Assembly (NCBI GenBank): GCA_050729555.1
Contig: JBOHLR010000008.1
Span: 1 to 30,959, forward strand
Reading direction: 5' to 3'
DNA: 30,959 nucleotides
Source: REEB95 sp050729555
Lineage (GTDB): Bacteria; Pseudomonadota; Alphaproteobacteria; ATCC43930; CGMCC-115725
The translations under genes were made by a program, and so were the position numbers. Below the pieces are notes generated by a model. That model saw nothing but the letters and a program-made list of their open reading frames with translations, had not been told where the DNA came from and did no database searches. Below are positions 14,005 to 22,502 of this stretch, piece by piece (the stretch's first letter is position 1; each line of letters opens with the position of its first letter).

Positions 14005-14938
14005 TTAGCCGGCTGCTTGAGTCGGTGTGTGGAGGGCGCGCTCCGGCGCCGGCGCGCCGGCGAGGTCAGCGATCGCCGCCAGCGCATGCTGGCCGTAGAA
14101 ATTCTCGTCGAAGCGATGGCTGCCGATGAAGTGGAGAAATTTGGCTTCGGCACGCGGGCCGCCCGGAAAGAAACAGGAGTAAGTCGGATACGGAAGCACC
14201 ACCGGCCGCGGCGAATTCGCGGTGACAAAATTGGACGCGCACTGCTCGGTGCCCCAACCGCGCCAGCCCGCGCCAGTGAGCCGCGACATGTTCGCGTCGA
14301 ACTCCTCGAGCCGGTCGCGGCTGAACGCGCCTTTGGCGAAACCGGTGAAGCTGGATGAACCGCGCACGTAAAGCAAACGGTCGCAGTTTGGATAACGGTC
14401 GAACGCGCGTTCGGCGACGATACCCGGTCGCTGGCCCGGAATCGCGCGCGCGGCCTCGGCCGCTGCCCGCATGGTCACCAGCGGCCAGCCGTCGCTCAGC
14501 GTGAACGGCAGGTTGTTGGCGGCGCAGTACGCGACTTCGTTGAGCTCGCGGCCGATCGCCAGCGTGTCGCTATCGACCTGGATGACGTAGCCGTCGCGCG
14601 CGCGGTCGAGGATATGAACCAGACGTTCCCAGGTGCCGCCGCGCTGGCAACGCCCGGTGTCGATGGCTTCGAGCGCCTCGATGCGGATGCCCTGGAAATG
14701 TTCGGCCAGCAGATCACGCTGCGTCTGCGGCATGGTCTTGGCGACGATTGCGACGACGTTGCCGCCGGCTGTACAGCGTCTTCATCGCCAGCAGATAGAG
14801 TTGCGCGTCATCGTCGCCGACCATACTGACGAAAGTCCACGGCGCCGCGACCAGTCGCACCGGTGGCGTCGCGCGGATGCCGCGCGTGATCCATTCGAAA
14901 CGCCGCGTCGGGATTTGCTTGCGCAATTGATAAAGCAT
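14005..14938 (-). pseudogene. Glycosyltransferase-like protein gene with a frameshift
   Basis: The first frame starts MLYQLRKQIPTRRFEWITRG at ATG 14938 and reads VRLVAAPWTFVSMVGDDDAQ and LYLLAMKTLYS. Near 14761-14770 the sense moves to another frame, giving GNVVAIVAKTMPQTQRDLLA and then the long remainder. That part includes CQRGGTWERLVHILDRARDG, YVIQVDSDTLAIGRELNEVA, RYPNCDRLLYVRGSSSFTGF and GWRGWGTEQCASNFVTANSP. The V-D-S-D motif (nucleotide-sugar/metal DxD-like) and overall plan suggest a glycosyltransferase-A fold of the kind annotated as hypothetical in alphaproteobacteria. One extra base in the CCGGCGGC run explains the break; the full product would be about 310 residues. A sequencing error is possible, since both halves look otherwise intact. 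Confidence 0.7.
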
Positions 14939-15161
14939 CGCCGCCGATCCTAGCGGCCAGCAGGTTGGAAATTGCTTAAGTCGACGGCGGCGACGACGTC
15001 CGCCGCGAACGAGAAATACACCCATTATTAACGCCGATTTTCAGGCATTTAGCGTTGACTTTCACAGGGTTGCCATCGAAGCTGAGCGGCAATTAATCAA
15101 GCGATAACCACACAGGGAGCCCGGTCGATCCACACGCGCCGGGTACGGGGAACAGAAAAAC
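14939..15161. other. Intergenic region between divergent genes
   Basis: About 220 bases separating the minus-strand glycosyltransferase-like gene and the plus-strand DUF169 gene. It is AT-richer around 15020-15110 (attattaacgccgattttc, ggcaattaatcaagcgataa), as expected for promoters on both sides. A TTGACT at about 15055 lacks a good -10 box at the right distance, so I do not name a promoter. Confidence 0.5.
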
Positions 15162-15893
15162 ATGGCGAAGACGGATTATGCGCGACTCGGTCAGATGCTC
15201 GTCGATGTGCTTGAGCTCGACGTGCCACCGATCGCGATCAGCTTTGTCGATGCGCCGCCGCCGGGCGTCGCGCGTCCCGAATGGATTTTCCCGCCGCCGA
15301 CTGCGGACGGACGCACAGGAGCGGTCGCCGCCAGCTGCGTCTTCTGGATGATGGCAACGCAACGCCAGTTCGCGACGGTCGCGGTCGATCATGGCAATTG
15401 CAGCGTCGGCAGCCTGACGCACGGCTTCAAAACGCTCGCCGAAGCGGCGAAAGGCGCCGACGTCGCCAACCTCGTCGACGCGAACTGGGTCGTGCCCGAA
15501 ATCTTTCCCAAGATCACCACCGTCACGCGCCAGCCGGGTGCGATCGTCTATGGACCGCTGACACAGACGACTCTCCATCCTGACGTGGTCTTCATGCGCC
15601 TCGACGGAAAGCAGTTGATGAAGGTGCATTCGGCTTATCCCGAACTTCGATTCGAAGGCAAACCGCAATGTCACATCATTGCTATTGCCAAAGAAACCGG
15701 CGTGCCAGCCGCTTCGACCGGGTGCGCGCTGAGCCGTCAACATACCGGCATGTCCGATTCGGAAATCACCTTCGCCGTGCCCGGTCATCGGCTGGCCGAA
15801 CTAGTCGAGCGACTCAAAAGCGTGCAGGCCGCGGATCTACGCGTTGCCGTTTACGCTCGCGACGACGCGGCGCGCTTTCCGGCGATCGCCTGA
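15162..15893 (+). CDS. DUF169 family protein
   Basis: A 243-residue soluble protein of the DUF169 family. It shows the N-terminal YARLGQMLVDVLELDVPPIA, then ISFVDAPPPG, and four conserved cysteine contexts: AASCVFWMMA, HGNCSVGSLT, PQCHIIAIAK and STGCALSRQHTG. It ends with MSDSEITFAVPGHRLAELVE. The conserved cysteines suggest a metal or thiol-based role, but the biochemical function is not established. GGGGAACAG lies before the ATG at 15162, a reasonable ribosome site. It is alone on the plus strand; the next gene, a histidine kinase, starts at least 77 bases downstream behind its own hairpin and promoter-like sequence, so co-transcription is uncertain. Confidence 0.85.
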   Translation: MAKTDYARLGQMLVDVLELDVPPIAISFVDAPPPGVARPEWIFPPPTADGRTGAVAASCVFWMMATQRQFATVAVDHGNCSVGSLTHGFKTLAEAAKGADVANLVDANWVVPEIFPKITTVTRQPGAIVYGPLTQTTLHPDVVFMRLDGKQLMKVHSAYPELRFEGKPQCHIIAIAKETGVPAASTGCALSRQHTGMSDSEITFAVPGHRLAELVERLKSVQAADLRVAVYARDDAARFPAIA

Positions 15894-15894
15894 A

Positions 15895-15923
15895 CGCGGC
15901 TGGCTGCGGCGCCCTTAGCCGCG
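15895..15923 (+). terminator. Hairpin after the DUF169 gene, possible weak terminator
   Basis: CGCGGCT (15895-15901) and AGCCGCG (15917-15923) form a 7-bp stem with a 15-base loop one base after the stop codon. Only short T stretches follow (CTTCGTT), so termination would be weak or factor-dependent. Confidence 0.35.
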
Positions 15924-15924
15924 C

Positions 15925-15953
15925 TTCGTTCCCGCGGCCGGTTGCGTTATGAT
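15925..15953 (+). promoter_or_regulatory. Candidate promoter for the histidine kinase gene
   Basis: A good -10 box TATGAT (15948-15953) lies 17 bases after a poor -35, TTCGTT (15925-15930). A start near 15960 would leave only about ten bases before the ATG at 15971, whose ribosome site GGAGG spans 15961-15965. It is tentative because of the -35. Confidence 0.3.
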
Positions 15954-15970
15954 TCGGCGCGGAGGATTCG

Positions 15971-16024
15971 ATGTCGCCTGATTCGGCTCAGCGGGATGCG
16001 GGGGCGCAGGAACGGCGCCCGTAG
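15971..16024 (+). CDS. Short 5' ORF in frame with the histidine kinase, ended by TAG
   Basis: ATG at 15971 has a perfect GGAGG five bases upstream and reads MSPDSAQRDAGAQERRP before TAG at 16022-16024. The same frame then continues with RLAAIDEHGLAGWLV directly into the first membrane helix of the kinase. This is either the true N-terminus of the kinase interrupted by a nonsense codon (or base-call error), or a genuine 17-codon upstream ORF that leads to reinitiation at TTG 16052, 27 bases after the stop. The strong ribosome site here, compared with the weak one before TTG 16052, favours the first reading. Confidence 0.5.
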   Translation: MSPDSAQRDAGAQERRP

Positions 16025-16051
16025 CGTCTCGCCGCCATTGACGAGCATGGC

Positions 16052-17710
16052 TTGGCCGGATGGCTGGTCGCCAACGTCGCCGCCGCCGGTTTGTATTTCC
16101 TGCTGGGCATCGCGGCTGCCCGGTTTTTCGCTGCCTACGGCCTCTTTCCCGCGCCGATTTGGTTGCCGGCGGGCGTCGCCATGGTGGCTGCGATGGTCGG
16201 CGGTCCGCGGCTCTTCCCCGGCATTTTTCTAGGGTCGCCGCTCGCCAACGACTTGCTGTTTGCGCCGGCGCTTTACATCACGACGGTCATTTCAATCACC
16301 AACGGACTCGGTCCGGTAATCGGCGCCGTTGTCTTGCAGCGGCTCCGGCCGCGCAGTGGGCTGTTCACGTCATTCGCTGGCGTGCTCGCCTTTCTCGTCT
16401 GTACGACCTTCCTCAATCCGGCAATCACCGCCACGGGCGGTGCTATCGCCGAGACGCTGGGACACCCCGATCTATCCCTATTCTACTCGATCTGGGTGAA
16501 TTGGTGGCTTTCCGACAGCGGCGGAACCCTCTATCTCGCACCGGCGCTGATCCTGTGGCTCGGCCTTGAACGAGAACCCGAACTTCAAATGGCGGGCGCG
16601 GCCGGCGGATTCAGCCGGCGCGATCTGGTGGTATGGGGCTGGATCGCCGTCGTCAGCGTTATTCTTTTTCTGACGCCGCCGTTGCGCGGAACCTATATCC
16701 GGTCTGCTTTTCCGTTCCTGCTCGTCGTGCCGCTGTCGTGGATCGCGCTGCGGATGTCGCTGCGTTCCGCCTATACGCTGGTGTCGCTGGTGGCGATCGT
16801 GGCGACCGCCGGGACTGTCGCCGGATTCGGACCGTTTCAGAATCACGCGCTGGTCAATCCGCTTCAGCTCGTCGGCACATTGGTCGTGCTGCTGGCGATG
16901 AACGTGCTGACGATCGTCGCGCTGATGAGCGAGCGGCGCGAAGCCGAGGACGCGAACAAGGTCAAGTCGATGTTCCTGGCGAAGACCAGCCACGAGTTGC
17001 GCACGCCGCTCAACGCCATTATCGGCTTCTCGTCGCTGATCAACGCGCAGACGCGCGAACCGTTGAACGACAAGAAATACGGCGATTACGCGCGTCTCAT
17101 CCAGTCGAGCGGCGAGCATCTTTTGGCGTTGATCGAGGATCTGCTCGAGATGGCGAAGATCGAAGCCGGCCGGATTAAATTGCGCGAGGAGCGCATGGCG
17201 TTAGCGGCGGCGATCGAGGACGCGGTCGCGCTGATCGAAATACCGGCGCAGGCGAAGGCGATAAAAATCGCGACCGGCGAACTGAACGATTTGATCGTCA
17301 AGGCAGACCCCAAGGTCGTGCGCCAGATCCTGCTCAATCTCCTCTCCAATGCGGTCAAATTCACGCCGGAAGGCGGCGAAATCGGCGTGACGGTCACATT
17401 GGGCGAACGCGGCAACGCGGTCATCCGCGTTTCGGATACCGGCGTCGGCATTCCTGCGGACTCCATCGAGCGCGTATTCCATCCGTTCGAGCGCGTCCGC
17501 GGCGATGCGCACCGCAAGATCGAGGGTACCGGGCTCGGCTTGTCGATCACGCGCGGGCTTGTCCGGTTGCACGGCGGCGAGATAACGCTGCAAAGCCGGG
17601 TCGGCGAGGGCACCATCGTGACCGTCGTGCTGCCGGCCGAACGGGTCGTTGGCACCGCCCAAGATCGCCCCGGCGATGGCGGTTCCCCAACGCGATTGGC
17701 GGCCGGCTGA
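16052..17710 (+). CDS. MASE1-type membrane sensor histidine kinase
   Basis: From TTG 16052 the protein is 552 residues. Residues 1-290 form an eight-helix integral membrane sensor of the MASE1 type (AARFFAAYGLFPAPIWLPAG, then GGPRLFPGIFLGSPLANDLL, VNWWLSDSGGTLYLAPALIL). A HisKA domain follows with phospho-acceptor His314 in SHELRTPLNAIIGFSS. The ATPase domain has the N box LLNLLSNAVKFTPEGG, the G1 box SDTGVGIPADSIERVF and the G2 box EGTGLGLSITRGLVRLHGG. No receiver domain and no adjacent response regulator are present, so it is an orphan kinase; the signal is unknown. The start is problematic: the best ribosome site belongs to an in-frame ATG at 15971, separated from this frame by a TAG. If translated from there it would be 579 residues. 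Confidence 0.85.
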   Translation: MAGWLVANVAAAGLYFLLGIAAARFFAAYGLFPAPIWLPAGVAMVAAMVGGPRLFPGIFLGSPLANDLLFAPALYITTVISITNGLGPVIGAVVLQRLRPRSGLFTSFAGVLAFLVCTTFLNPAITATGGAIAETLGHPDLSLFYSIWVNWWLSDSGGTLYLAPALILWLGLEREPELQMAGAAGGFSRRDLVVWGWIAVVSVILFLTPPLRGTYIRSAFPFLLVVPLSWIALRMSLRSAYTLVSLVAIVATAGTVAGFGPFQNHALVNPLQLVGTLVVLLAMNVLTIVALMSERREAEDANKVKSMFLAKTSHELRTPLNAIIGFSSLINAQTREPLNDKKYGDYARLIQSSGEHLLALIEDLLEMAKIEAGRIKLREERMALAAAIEDAVALIEIPAQAKAIKIATGELNDLIVKADPKVVRQILLNLLSNAVKFTPEGGEIGVTVTLGERGNAVIRVSDTGVGIPADSIERVFHPFERVRGDAHRKIEGTGLGLSITRGLVRLHGGEITLQSRVGEGTIVTVVLPAERVVGTAQDRPGDGGSPTRLAAG

Positions 17711-17855
17711 CTCGGCCACGACGCCAACGACATTACAGTGAATTAAGTGTCGGCCGCGCTTTTGAACATGCTTGATTCGGCAGTGTAAATCGCCGCAGAT
17801 GGCGCTTCACGGTATCATGCCTCCCCCAACCATAACCAGAGTCTCGAAGGCCGGG

Positions 17856-18779
17856 ATGATCGAGGTTCGCGATCTGACGCGCCGGTTTGGCCCCATCCTG
17901 GCGGTCGATCATGTCACGTTCGCGGTCGGGCGCGGCGAGGTGCTGGGCTTTCTCGGCCCGAACGGCGCGGGCAAATCGACGACCATGAAGATGATCACGG
18001 GCTTCCTCGCGCCGACCGAAGGCACCGCCGTGGTTTGCGGCGCCGACATCGTCGCCGACCCGATCGCCGCCAAACGGCACATCGGCTACCTGCCCGAAGG
18101 TGCGCCGGCCTATCCCGACATGTCGCCGCGCAGTTTCCTGCGCTTCATCGCCGCAATTCGCGGCTTCGCCGGCGATGAGGCCAAGCGCCGGATCGAGCTG
18201 GCGGTGGCGCGCACCGCGCTGGCGTCGGTGATGGAACAGCCGATCGAAACGCTGTCCAAAGGATTCAAGCGCCGCGTCGGCCTGGCGCAGGCGCTGCTGC
18301 ACGATCCCGATGTGCTCATCCTCGACGAGCCGACCGACGGGCTCGATCCCAACCAAAAGCACGAAGTCCGCACGCTCATCCGGGCGCTCGCGCCGGAAAA
18401 AGCGATCGTGATTTCGACGCATCTTCTCGAAGAGGTCGACGCGGTCTGTACGCGCGCGATCGTCATCGCCGCCGGCCGCCTCCTCGCGGACGCCACGCCG
18501 GTCGAGCTCGCCGCGCGTTCGCGCCTCCACAATGCCGTTCGCGTCAGTCTCGCGGCGGGCCACGACGAAGCCGAAACCGCTTTGCGCCGCCTGCCGGGCG
18601 TAGCCGCGGTCGAACGGGTCGACGAAGCCGGCGACCGGACGCTTCTGGTCCTGCCGCGCGGCGGCCAGGCCATCGTCGGCGAAGTCACCGACCTGGTACG
18701 AACGGCGGGCTGGGCCGTCCGCGGGCTGAGCGTCGAACGCGGCCGCCTCGACGAAGTCTTCCGCACCATCACGACCTGA
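17856..18779 (+). CDS. ABC transporter ATPase (GldA-like)
   Basis: A 307-residue ATPase. Walker A GPNGAGKST is at 34-42, the Q-loop region GYLPEGAPAYPDMSPRSFL near 78-95, the signature LSKGFKRRVGLAQ at 133-145, Walker B VLILDEP at 153-159, and the H-switch in ISTHLLEEVD. The sequence is closest to the GldA type of ATPases for ABC-2 exporters. I start at ATG 17856 (MIEVRDLTRRFG), preceded by GAAGG; earlier in-frame ATGs would add a poorly conserved 28-residue tail. It is first in a cluster with an ABC-2 permease, a GldG-type auxiliary protein and a DUF4340 protein, separated by two to 15 bases, so they surely form one operon and probably one envelope complex. Confidence 0.92.
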   Translation: MIEVRDLTRRFGPILAVDHVTFAVGRGEVLGFLGPNGAGKSTTMKMITGFLAPTEGTAVVCGADIVADPIAAKRHIGYLPEGAPAYPDMSPRSFLRFIAAIRGFAGDEAKRRIELAVARTALASVMEQPIETLSKGFKRRVGLAQALLHDPDVLILDEPTDGLDPNQKHEVRTLIRALAPEKAIVISTHLLEEVDAVCTRAIVIAAGRLLADATPVELAARSRLHNAVRVSLAAGHDEAETALRRLPGVAAVERVDEAGDRTLLVLPRGGQAIVGEVTDLVRTAGWAVRGLSVERGRLDEVFRTITT

Positions 18780-18780
18780 G

Positions 18781-19521
18781 GTGCCCGTGCGTTCCACCTG
18801 GGTCATCTTCCGACGCGAACTGGCGAGTTACTTCACGACGCCGCTGGCGTACGTGTTCATCGTGATCTTCCTGGTCATGGCGGGCGCGCTGGCGTTCTTC
18901 GTCGGCAATTTCTTCGACCGCGGCCAGGCCGATCTGCTGCCGTTCTTCAATTACCACCCGTGGCTCTATCTCGTATTGATTCCGGCGCTGGCGATGCGGC
19001 TCTGGGCGGAGGAGCGCAAGAGCGGCACGATCGAGCTTTTCCTGACGCTGCCGGTTTCCATCGGCGCCGCCGTGTTCGGCAAGTTCCTCGCGGCCTGGGC
19101 CTTCGCGGCGATCGCCCTGGCGCTGACCTTTCCGTTCTGGATCACCGTCAACGTGTTGGGCCATCCCGACAACGGCGTGATCCTGGCCAGCTATGTCGGC
19201 AGTCTGCTGATGGCCGGCGCGTTCCTGTCGATCGGCGCGGCGCTCTCGGCGCTGACCAAGAATCAGGTCATCGCCTTCGTCATCACCGCCGCCGCTTGCT
19301 TCATCTTCACCGTCAGCGGCTCGCCGATCGTCCTTGGCTTTCTGACGCCGTGGGCGCCGATGGGGTTGATCGACGTCGTCGCGTCGCTCAGCTTCCTGAC
19401 GCATTTCAATGCGATCATGCGCGGCGTGATCGAAATGCCGGATGTGGTGTTCTTCGTGTCGGTGACCGCGTTGTTCCTCTATGCCAACGCCGTCATCGTC
19501 GAGTTGAAGAAAGCGGATTGA
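18781..19521 (+). CDS. ABC-2 type permease (GldF-like)
   Basis: A 246-residue inner-membrane protein with six membrane segments. It begins STWVIFRRELASYFTTPLAY and continues VFIVIFLVMAGALAFFVGNF, with the conserved periplasmic-loop and helix piece RLWAEERKSGTIELFLTLPV. It ends LFLYANAVIVELKKAD. This matches the permease of Gld-type ABC systems and pairs with the ATPase directly upstream. The first possible start is GTG 18781, two bases after the ATPase stop. A second GTG at 18787 has GAGG five bases upstream and may be the real start; the difference is two residues. GldF was defined in gliding Bacteroidota, but homologues in non-gliding proteobacteria are of unknown function. Confidence 0.9.
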   Translation: MPVRSTWVIFRRELASYFTTPLAYVFIVIFLVMAGALAFFVGNFFDRGQADLLPFFNYHPWLYLVLIPALAMRLWAEERKSGTIELFLTLPVSIGAAVFGKFLAAWAFAAIALALTFPFWITVNVLGHPDNGVILASYVGSLLMAGAFLSIGAALSALTKNQVIAFVITAAACFIFTVSGSPIVLGFLTPWAPMGLIDVVASLSFLTHFNAIMRGVIEMPDVVFFVSVTALFLYANAVIVELKKAD

Positions 19522-19529
19522 AGCTGGCG

Positions 19530-21455
19530 ATGAACCGTCAAATGTCCCGCCGCACCGCCGCGCTCGCGTCGCTCGCCGCTGCGGCCGTCCTGTTCGTCGC
19601 GGTCAATGTCATCGCCGGCAACTGGCTGGCCGATCTGCGGGTCGATCTGACGCAAGAGGGTCTCTACACGCTGTCGCCCGCGACGCAGACCACGCTCGCC
19701 AAGATCACCGAGCCGATCACGCTGCGATTCTACTATTCGCCGCGCCTCGGCCGTGAAGTTCCGAGCTACGGCGTCTTTGCCGATCGCGTGCGCGAGTTGT
19801 TGCAGCAATATGCCGCCGTAGCCAACGGCAAGATCGTGCTGCAAATGCTCGATCCCGAGCCGTTTTCGCCGGTCGAGGATCGCGCCGTTGCCTTCGGTCT
19901 TCAGGGCGTGCCGCTCGATCAAACCGGCACGCCGGTCTATTTCGGTCTCGCCGGCACCAATTCGACCGACGACGAGGCGATCATTCCGTTCTTTCAGACC
20001 GATCGCGAACGTTTTCTCGAATACGACCTGACCAAGCTGATCGCCGGCCTCGCCAATCCGCACAAGACCGTCGTCGGCTTGGCGACGCAGCTGCCGCTCG
20101 AGGGCGATTTGATGGCGGCAATGCAGGGCCGCCCGCTGGTGCCCTATGCCGTGCTCGCGCAGATGCAGCAGCTCTACGACGTCCAGACGCTTGGCACGAA
20201 TTTCTCGACGGTGCCGAGCAACGTCGACGTGCTGATGCTGGTGCATCCGCAGAAGCTTTCGGACAAAACGCTCTATGCCATCGACCAATTCGTCCTCAAG
20301 GGCGGCCGGGCATTGGTGTTTGTCGATCCGGACTCGGAAACACAGCGCCTCCATCCGAGCCAGCTCAATCCACCGGGTACGCCGAACGACAGCAATCTCG
20401 ACAAGCTGTTCGCCGCGTGGGGCTTGCGCATGGTGCCGAAGATGGTCGCGGCCGACCGCGTCAACGCCGAGCGCGTCAACGCCGGCACCGACACCAATGT
20501 CCAGGCCGTCGACTATGTCGGTTGGCTGGAGCTCAAGACCGACAGCCTCAGCCGTGACAATCCGATCACCGCCGATCTGTCGCAGATCAACGTTGCGACA
20601 CCTGGTGTGCTCGAAAAGCTGCCGGGCGCCAAAACCACGTTTACGCCGCTGATCACCACCTCGACGGACTCGATGGAAATTCCAGCGGATAAATTCCAGA
20701 CGCCCGATCCGGCCGCGTTGCTCGCCGGCTTCAAATCGGACGGCAAGAAGCTGGTCATTGCCGCGCAGATCACCGGCCCGGCTACGACCGCCTTCCCGGA
20801 TGGTCCGTCTAAAAGCAACGATCAGAGCAAGACTGCCGCGGCGGATAAGAAAGATGACGTACCACTGCCGGCGCCGATCAAGACGGCGGTCAAGCCGATC
20901 GACGTCGTCGCGGTCGCCGACACCGACATCCTCGACGACCGTTTCTGGGTTCAAGTGCAGAACTTCTTCGGTCAGAGGGTCTCGGTGCCGATGGCCGGCA
21001 ACGGCGATTTCGTCACCGATGCGATCGATGTCCTTGCCGGCGGCACCGACCTCGTCGGCCTGCGCAGCCGCGGCACCGCGGTGCGGCCTTTCACGCTGGT
21101 GCAGAACATCCAGCGCGCCGCCGACACGCGGTACCAGGCGAGCGAAAAGGGGCTCGAGGACAAGCTGAAGGACACCGAGCAGAAGCTCAAGGATTTGCGG
21201 GATAAAGGTGCGCACCAGGCCGGCACGGTCGATGCCGCACAGAACGAAACGATCGAGAATTTCCGCGCCCAGCTGCTAGCGACGCGCCGCCAATTGCGGC
21301 AGGTGCAGCTTGCCGAGCGCGAGGACATCGACCGGCTGCAGAACTGGGTCGAATTCTTCGATGTCGCGCTCATCCCGATCCTGGTGGCATTTGCCGCCCT
21401 GGTGATCGGCACCGTGCGGCTCCGGCGCCGGCGGCGCCGGGCGGAAACCGGCTGA
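19530..21455 (+). CDS. GldG-type ABC transport auxiliary protein
   Basis: A 641-residue protein with an N-terminal membrane anchor (ALASLAAAAVLFVAVNVIAG), then DLTQEGLYTLSPATQTTLAK and ITEPITLRFYYS, the hallmark start of the GldG / ABC-type uncharacterised auxiliary domain. The periplasmic domain continues with DRVRELLQQYAAVANGKIVL and KGGRALVFVDPDSE. A coiled-coil at about 550-605 (EDKLKDTEQKLKDLRDKG, then TIENFRAQLLATRRQLRQ) leads to a C-terminal membrane helix (VALIPILVAFAALVIGTVRL) and a basic tail. The ATG at 19530 lies eight bases after the permease stop; a TTG overlapping that stop is an alternative. The large domain probably spans the periplasm and works with the ABC permease. Confidence 0.88.
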   Translation: MNRQMSRRTAALASLAAAAVLFVAVNVIAGNWLADLRVDLTQEGLYTLSPATQTTLAKITEPITLRFYYSPRLGREVPSYGVFADRVRELLQQYAAVANGKIVLQMLDPEPFSPVEDRAVAFGLQGVPLDQTGTPVYFGLAGTNSTDDEAIIPFFQTDRERFLEYDLTKLIAGLANPHKTVVGLATQLPLEGDLMAAMQGRPLVPYAVLAQMQQLYDVQTLGTNFSTVPSNVDVLMLVHPQKLSDKTLYAIDQFVLKGGRALVFVDPDSETQRLHPSQLNPPGTPNDSNLDKLFAAWGLRMVPKMVAADRVNAERVNAGTDTNVQAVDYVGWLELKTDSLSRDNPITADLSQINVATPGVLEKLPGAKTTFTPLITTSTDSMEIPADKFQTPDPAALLAGFKSDGKKLVIAAQITGPATTAFPDGPSKSNDQSKTAAADKKDDVPLPAPIKTAVKPIDVVAVADTDILDDRFWVQVQNFFGQRVSVPMAGNGDFVTDAIDVLAGGTDLVGLRSRGTAVRPFTLVQNIQRAADTRYQASEKGLEDKLKDTEQKLKDLRDKGAHQAGTVDAAQNETIENFRAQLLATRRQLRQVQLAEREDIDRLQNWVEFFDVALIPILVAFAALVIGTVRLRRRRRRAETG

Positions 21456-21470
21456 GGCAGGGAAGACAGC

Positions 21471-22502
21471 ATGCGACAGCGCCATCTGCTGATCTTGCTT
21501 GCCGTTACCGCACTGGCCGTCGTGTTGGCGGTGGTGTCGAGTGTCGGCGGTCCGTCGGCGCAAAGCGATCCGCTCGTCGGCACGCTCGTTTTTCCGGAGC
21601 TTGGCCAGCAATTGGGTTCGATCGACCGCGTCACGATGGTTCACGGCGCACAGAAAGTTACCTTGAAGCGTGCGGGCGACGGCTGGCAGATCGAAGACAA
21701 GGGCGGCTGGCCTGCCGATGCGACGCACGTGCGGCACTTGCTGCTTGGCCTAGCGGAGCTCCGCTATGTCGAACCCAAGACGCGCGCGCCCGCGCTTTAT
21801 GCACGCCTCGGCGTCGAAGACGCCGGCAAGCCTGAGTCCAAATCGACGCTTGTCACGGTCGCCGACGCCAAAGGCAAGCTGATGGCCGACATCATTGCCG
21901 GCAACAGCAAGTACGACGAGCTCGGCGGCGGCGATGACGGGCTCTATGTGCGCAAACCGGGCGAAGTCCAGAGCTGGCTCGCGCGCGGCTCGCTCGGATT
22001 CACCGGCGACAACAGCATTTGGCTCGACAAAACCCTGTTCGACGTGCCGGCGGCTTCGATCAAGGAGGCGGTCTTCATCGGCGCCGATACGCAAGTCGTC
22101 GCGATCGTGCGAACCGCGGCCGGCGACAAGTTCCGCCTGGCGTCGCCGATTCCGAAAGGCAAGAAGCTGAAGGACGGCGATCCACTGGCCGAGCCGGCGA
22201 GCGCCTTGGCGTCACTCGAGCTTGCTGACGTGCAGCCGGCGACGGCATTCACCTGGCCGACGACCGGCGTCGTGCATGCGCGCTTTACGACCTTCGACGG
22301 TTTGACCGTGACGCTCGATATTGCCGACCAAGGCAAGACGAGCTGGGTGCGGATCGTCGCCGCCGGTTCCGGTGGCGCCGCCGCCAAGGCGCAAGCGATC
22401 AACGCCAAGGTGCACGGCTGGCTTTTCGCCTTTCCCGACTACAAAACCGGTCTGTTCAAGACCACGCTCGCGGGCCTGATCGAGCCGGCCAAACCGTCGT
22501 GA
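21471..22502 (+). CDS. DUF4340 domain protein
   Basis: A 343-residue protein anchored by an N-terminal helix (LLILLAVTALAVVLAVVSSV), the rest periplasmic. The DUF4340 pattern is seen in VFPELGQQLGSIDRVTMVHG, the strand-rich KVTLKRAGDGWQIEDKGGWP, ADATHVRHLLLGLAELRYVE and YVRKPGEVQSWLARG. DUF4340 proteins regularly follow Gld-type ABC genes, and here the gene begins 15 bases after the auxiliary protein with GGGAAGACAGC before the ATG. Its function is unknown; position suggests a partner of the periplasmic domain of the exporter. Its stop overlaps the next start (GTGA, 22499-22502). Confidence 0.88.
   Translation: MRQRHLLILLAVTALAVVLAVVSSVGGPSAQSDPLVGTLVFPELGQQLGSIDRVTMVHGAQKVTLKRAGDGWQIEDKGGWPADATHVRHLLLGLAELRYVEPKTRAPALYARLGVEDAGKPESKSTLVTVADAKGKLMADIIAGNSKYDELGGGDDGLYVRKPGEVQSWLARGSLGFTGDNSIWLDKTLFDVPAASIKEAVFIGADTQVVAIVRTAAGDKFRLASPIPKGKKLKDGDPLAEPASALASLELADVQPATAFTWPTTGVVHARFTTFDGLTVTLDIADQGKTSWVRIVAAGSGGAAAKAQAINAKVHGWLFAFPDYKTGLFKTTLAGLIEPAKPS

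Noticed and set aside
2546..16024. Amber suppression or recoding of TAG as a sense codon, suggested by two in-frame TAGs
   Set aside because: asd (26034-26036), sdhA (29552-29554) and the DUF6494 gene end in TAG, so TAG is a normal stop here; nonsense mutation or base-call error is simpler.
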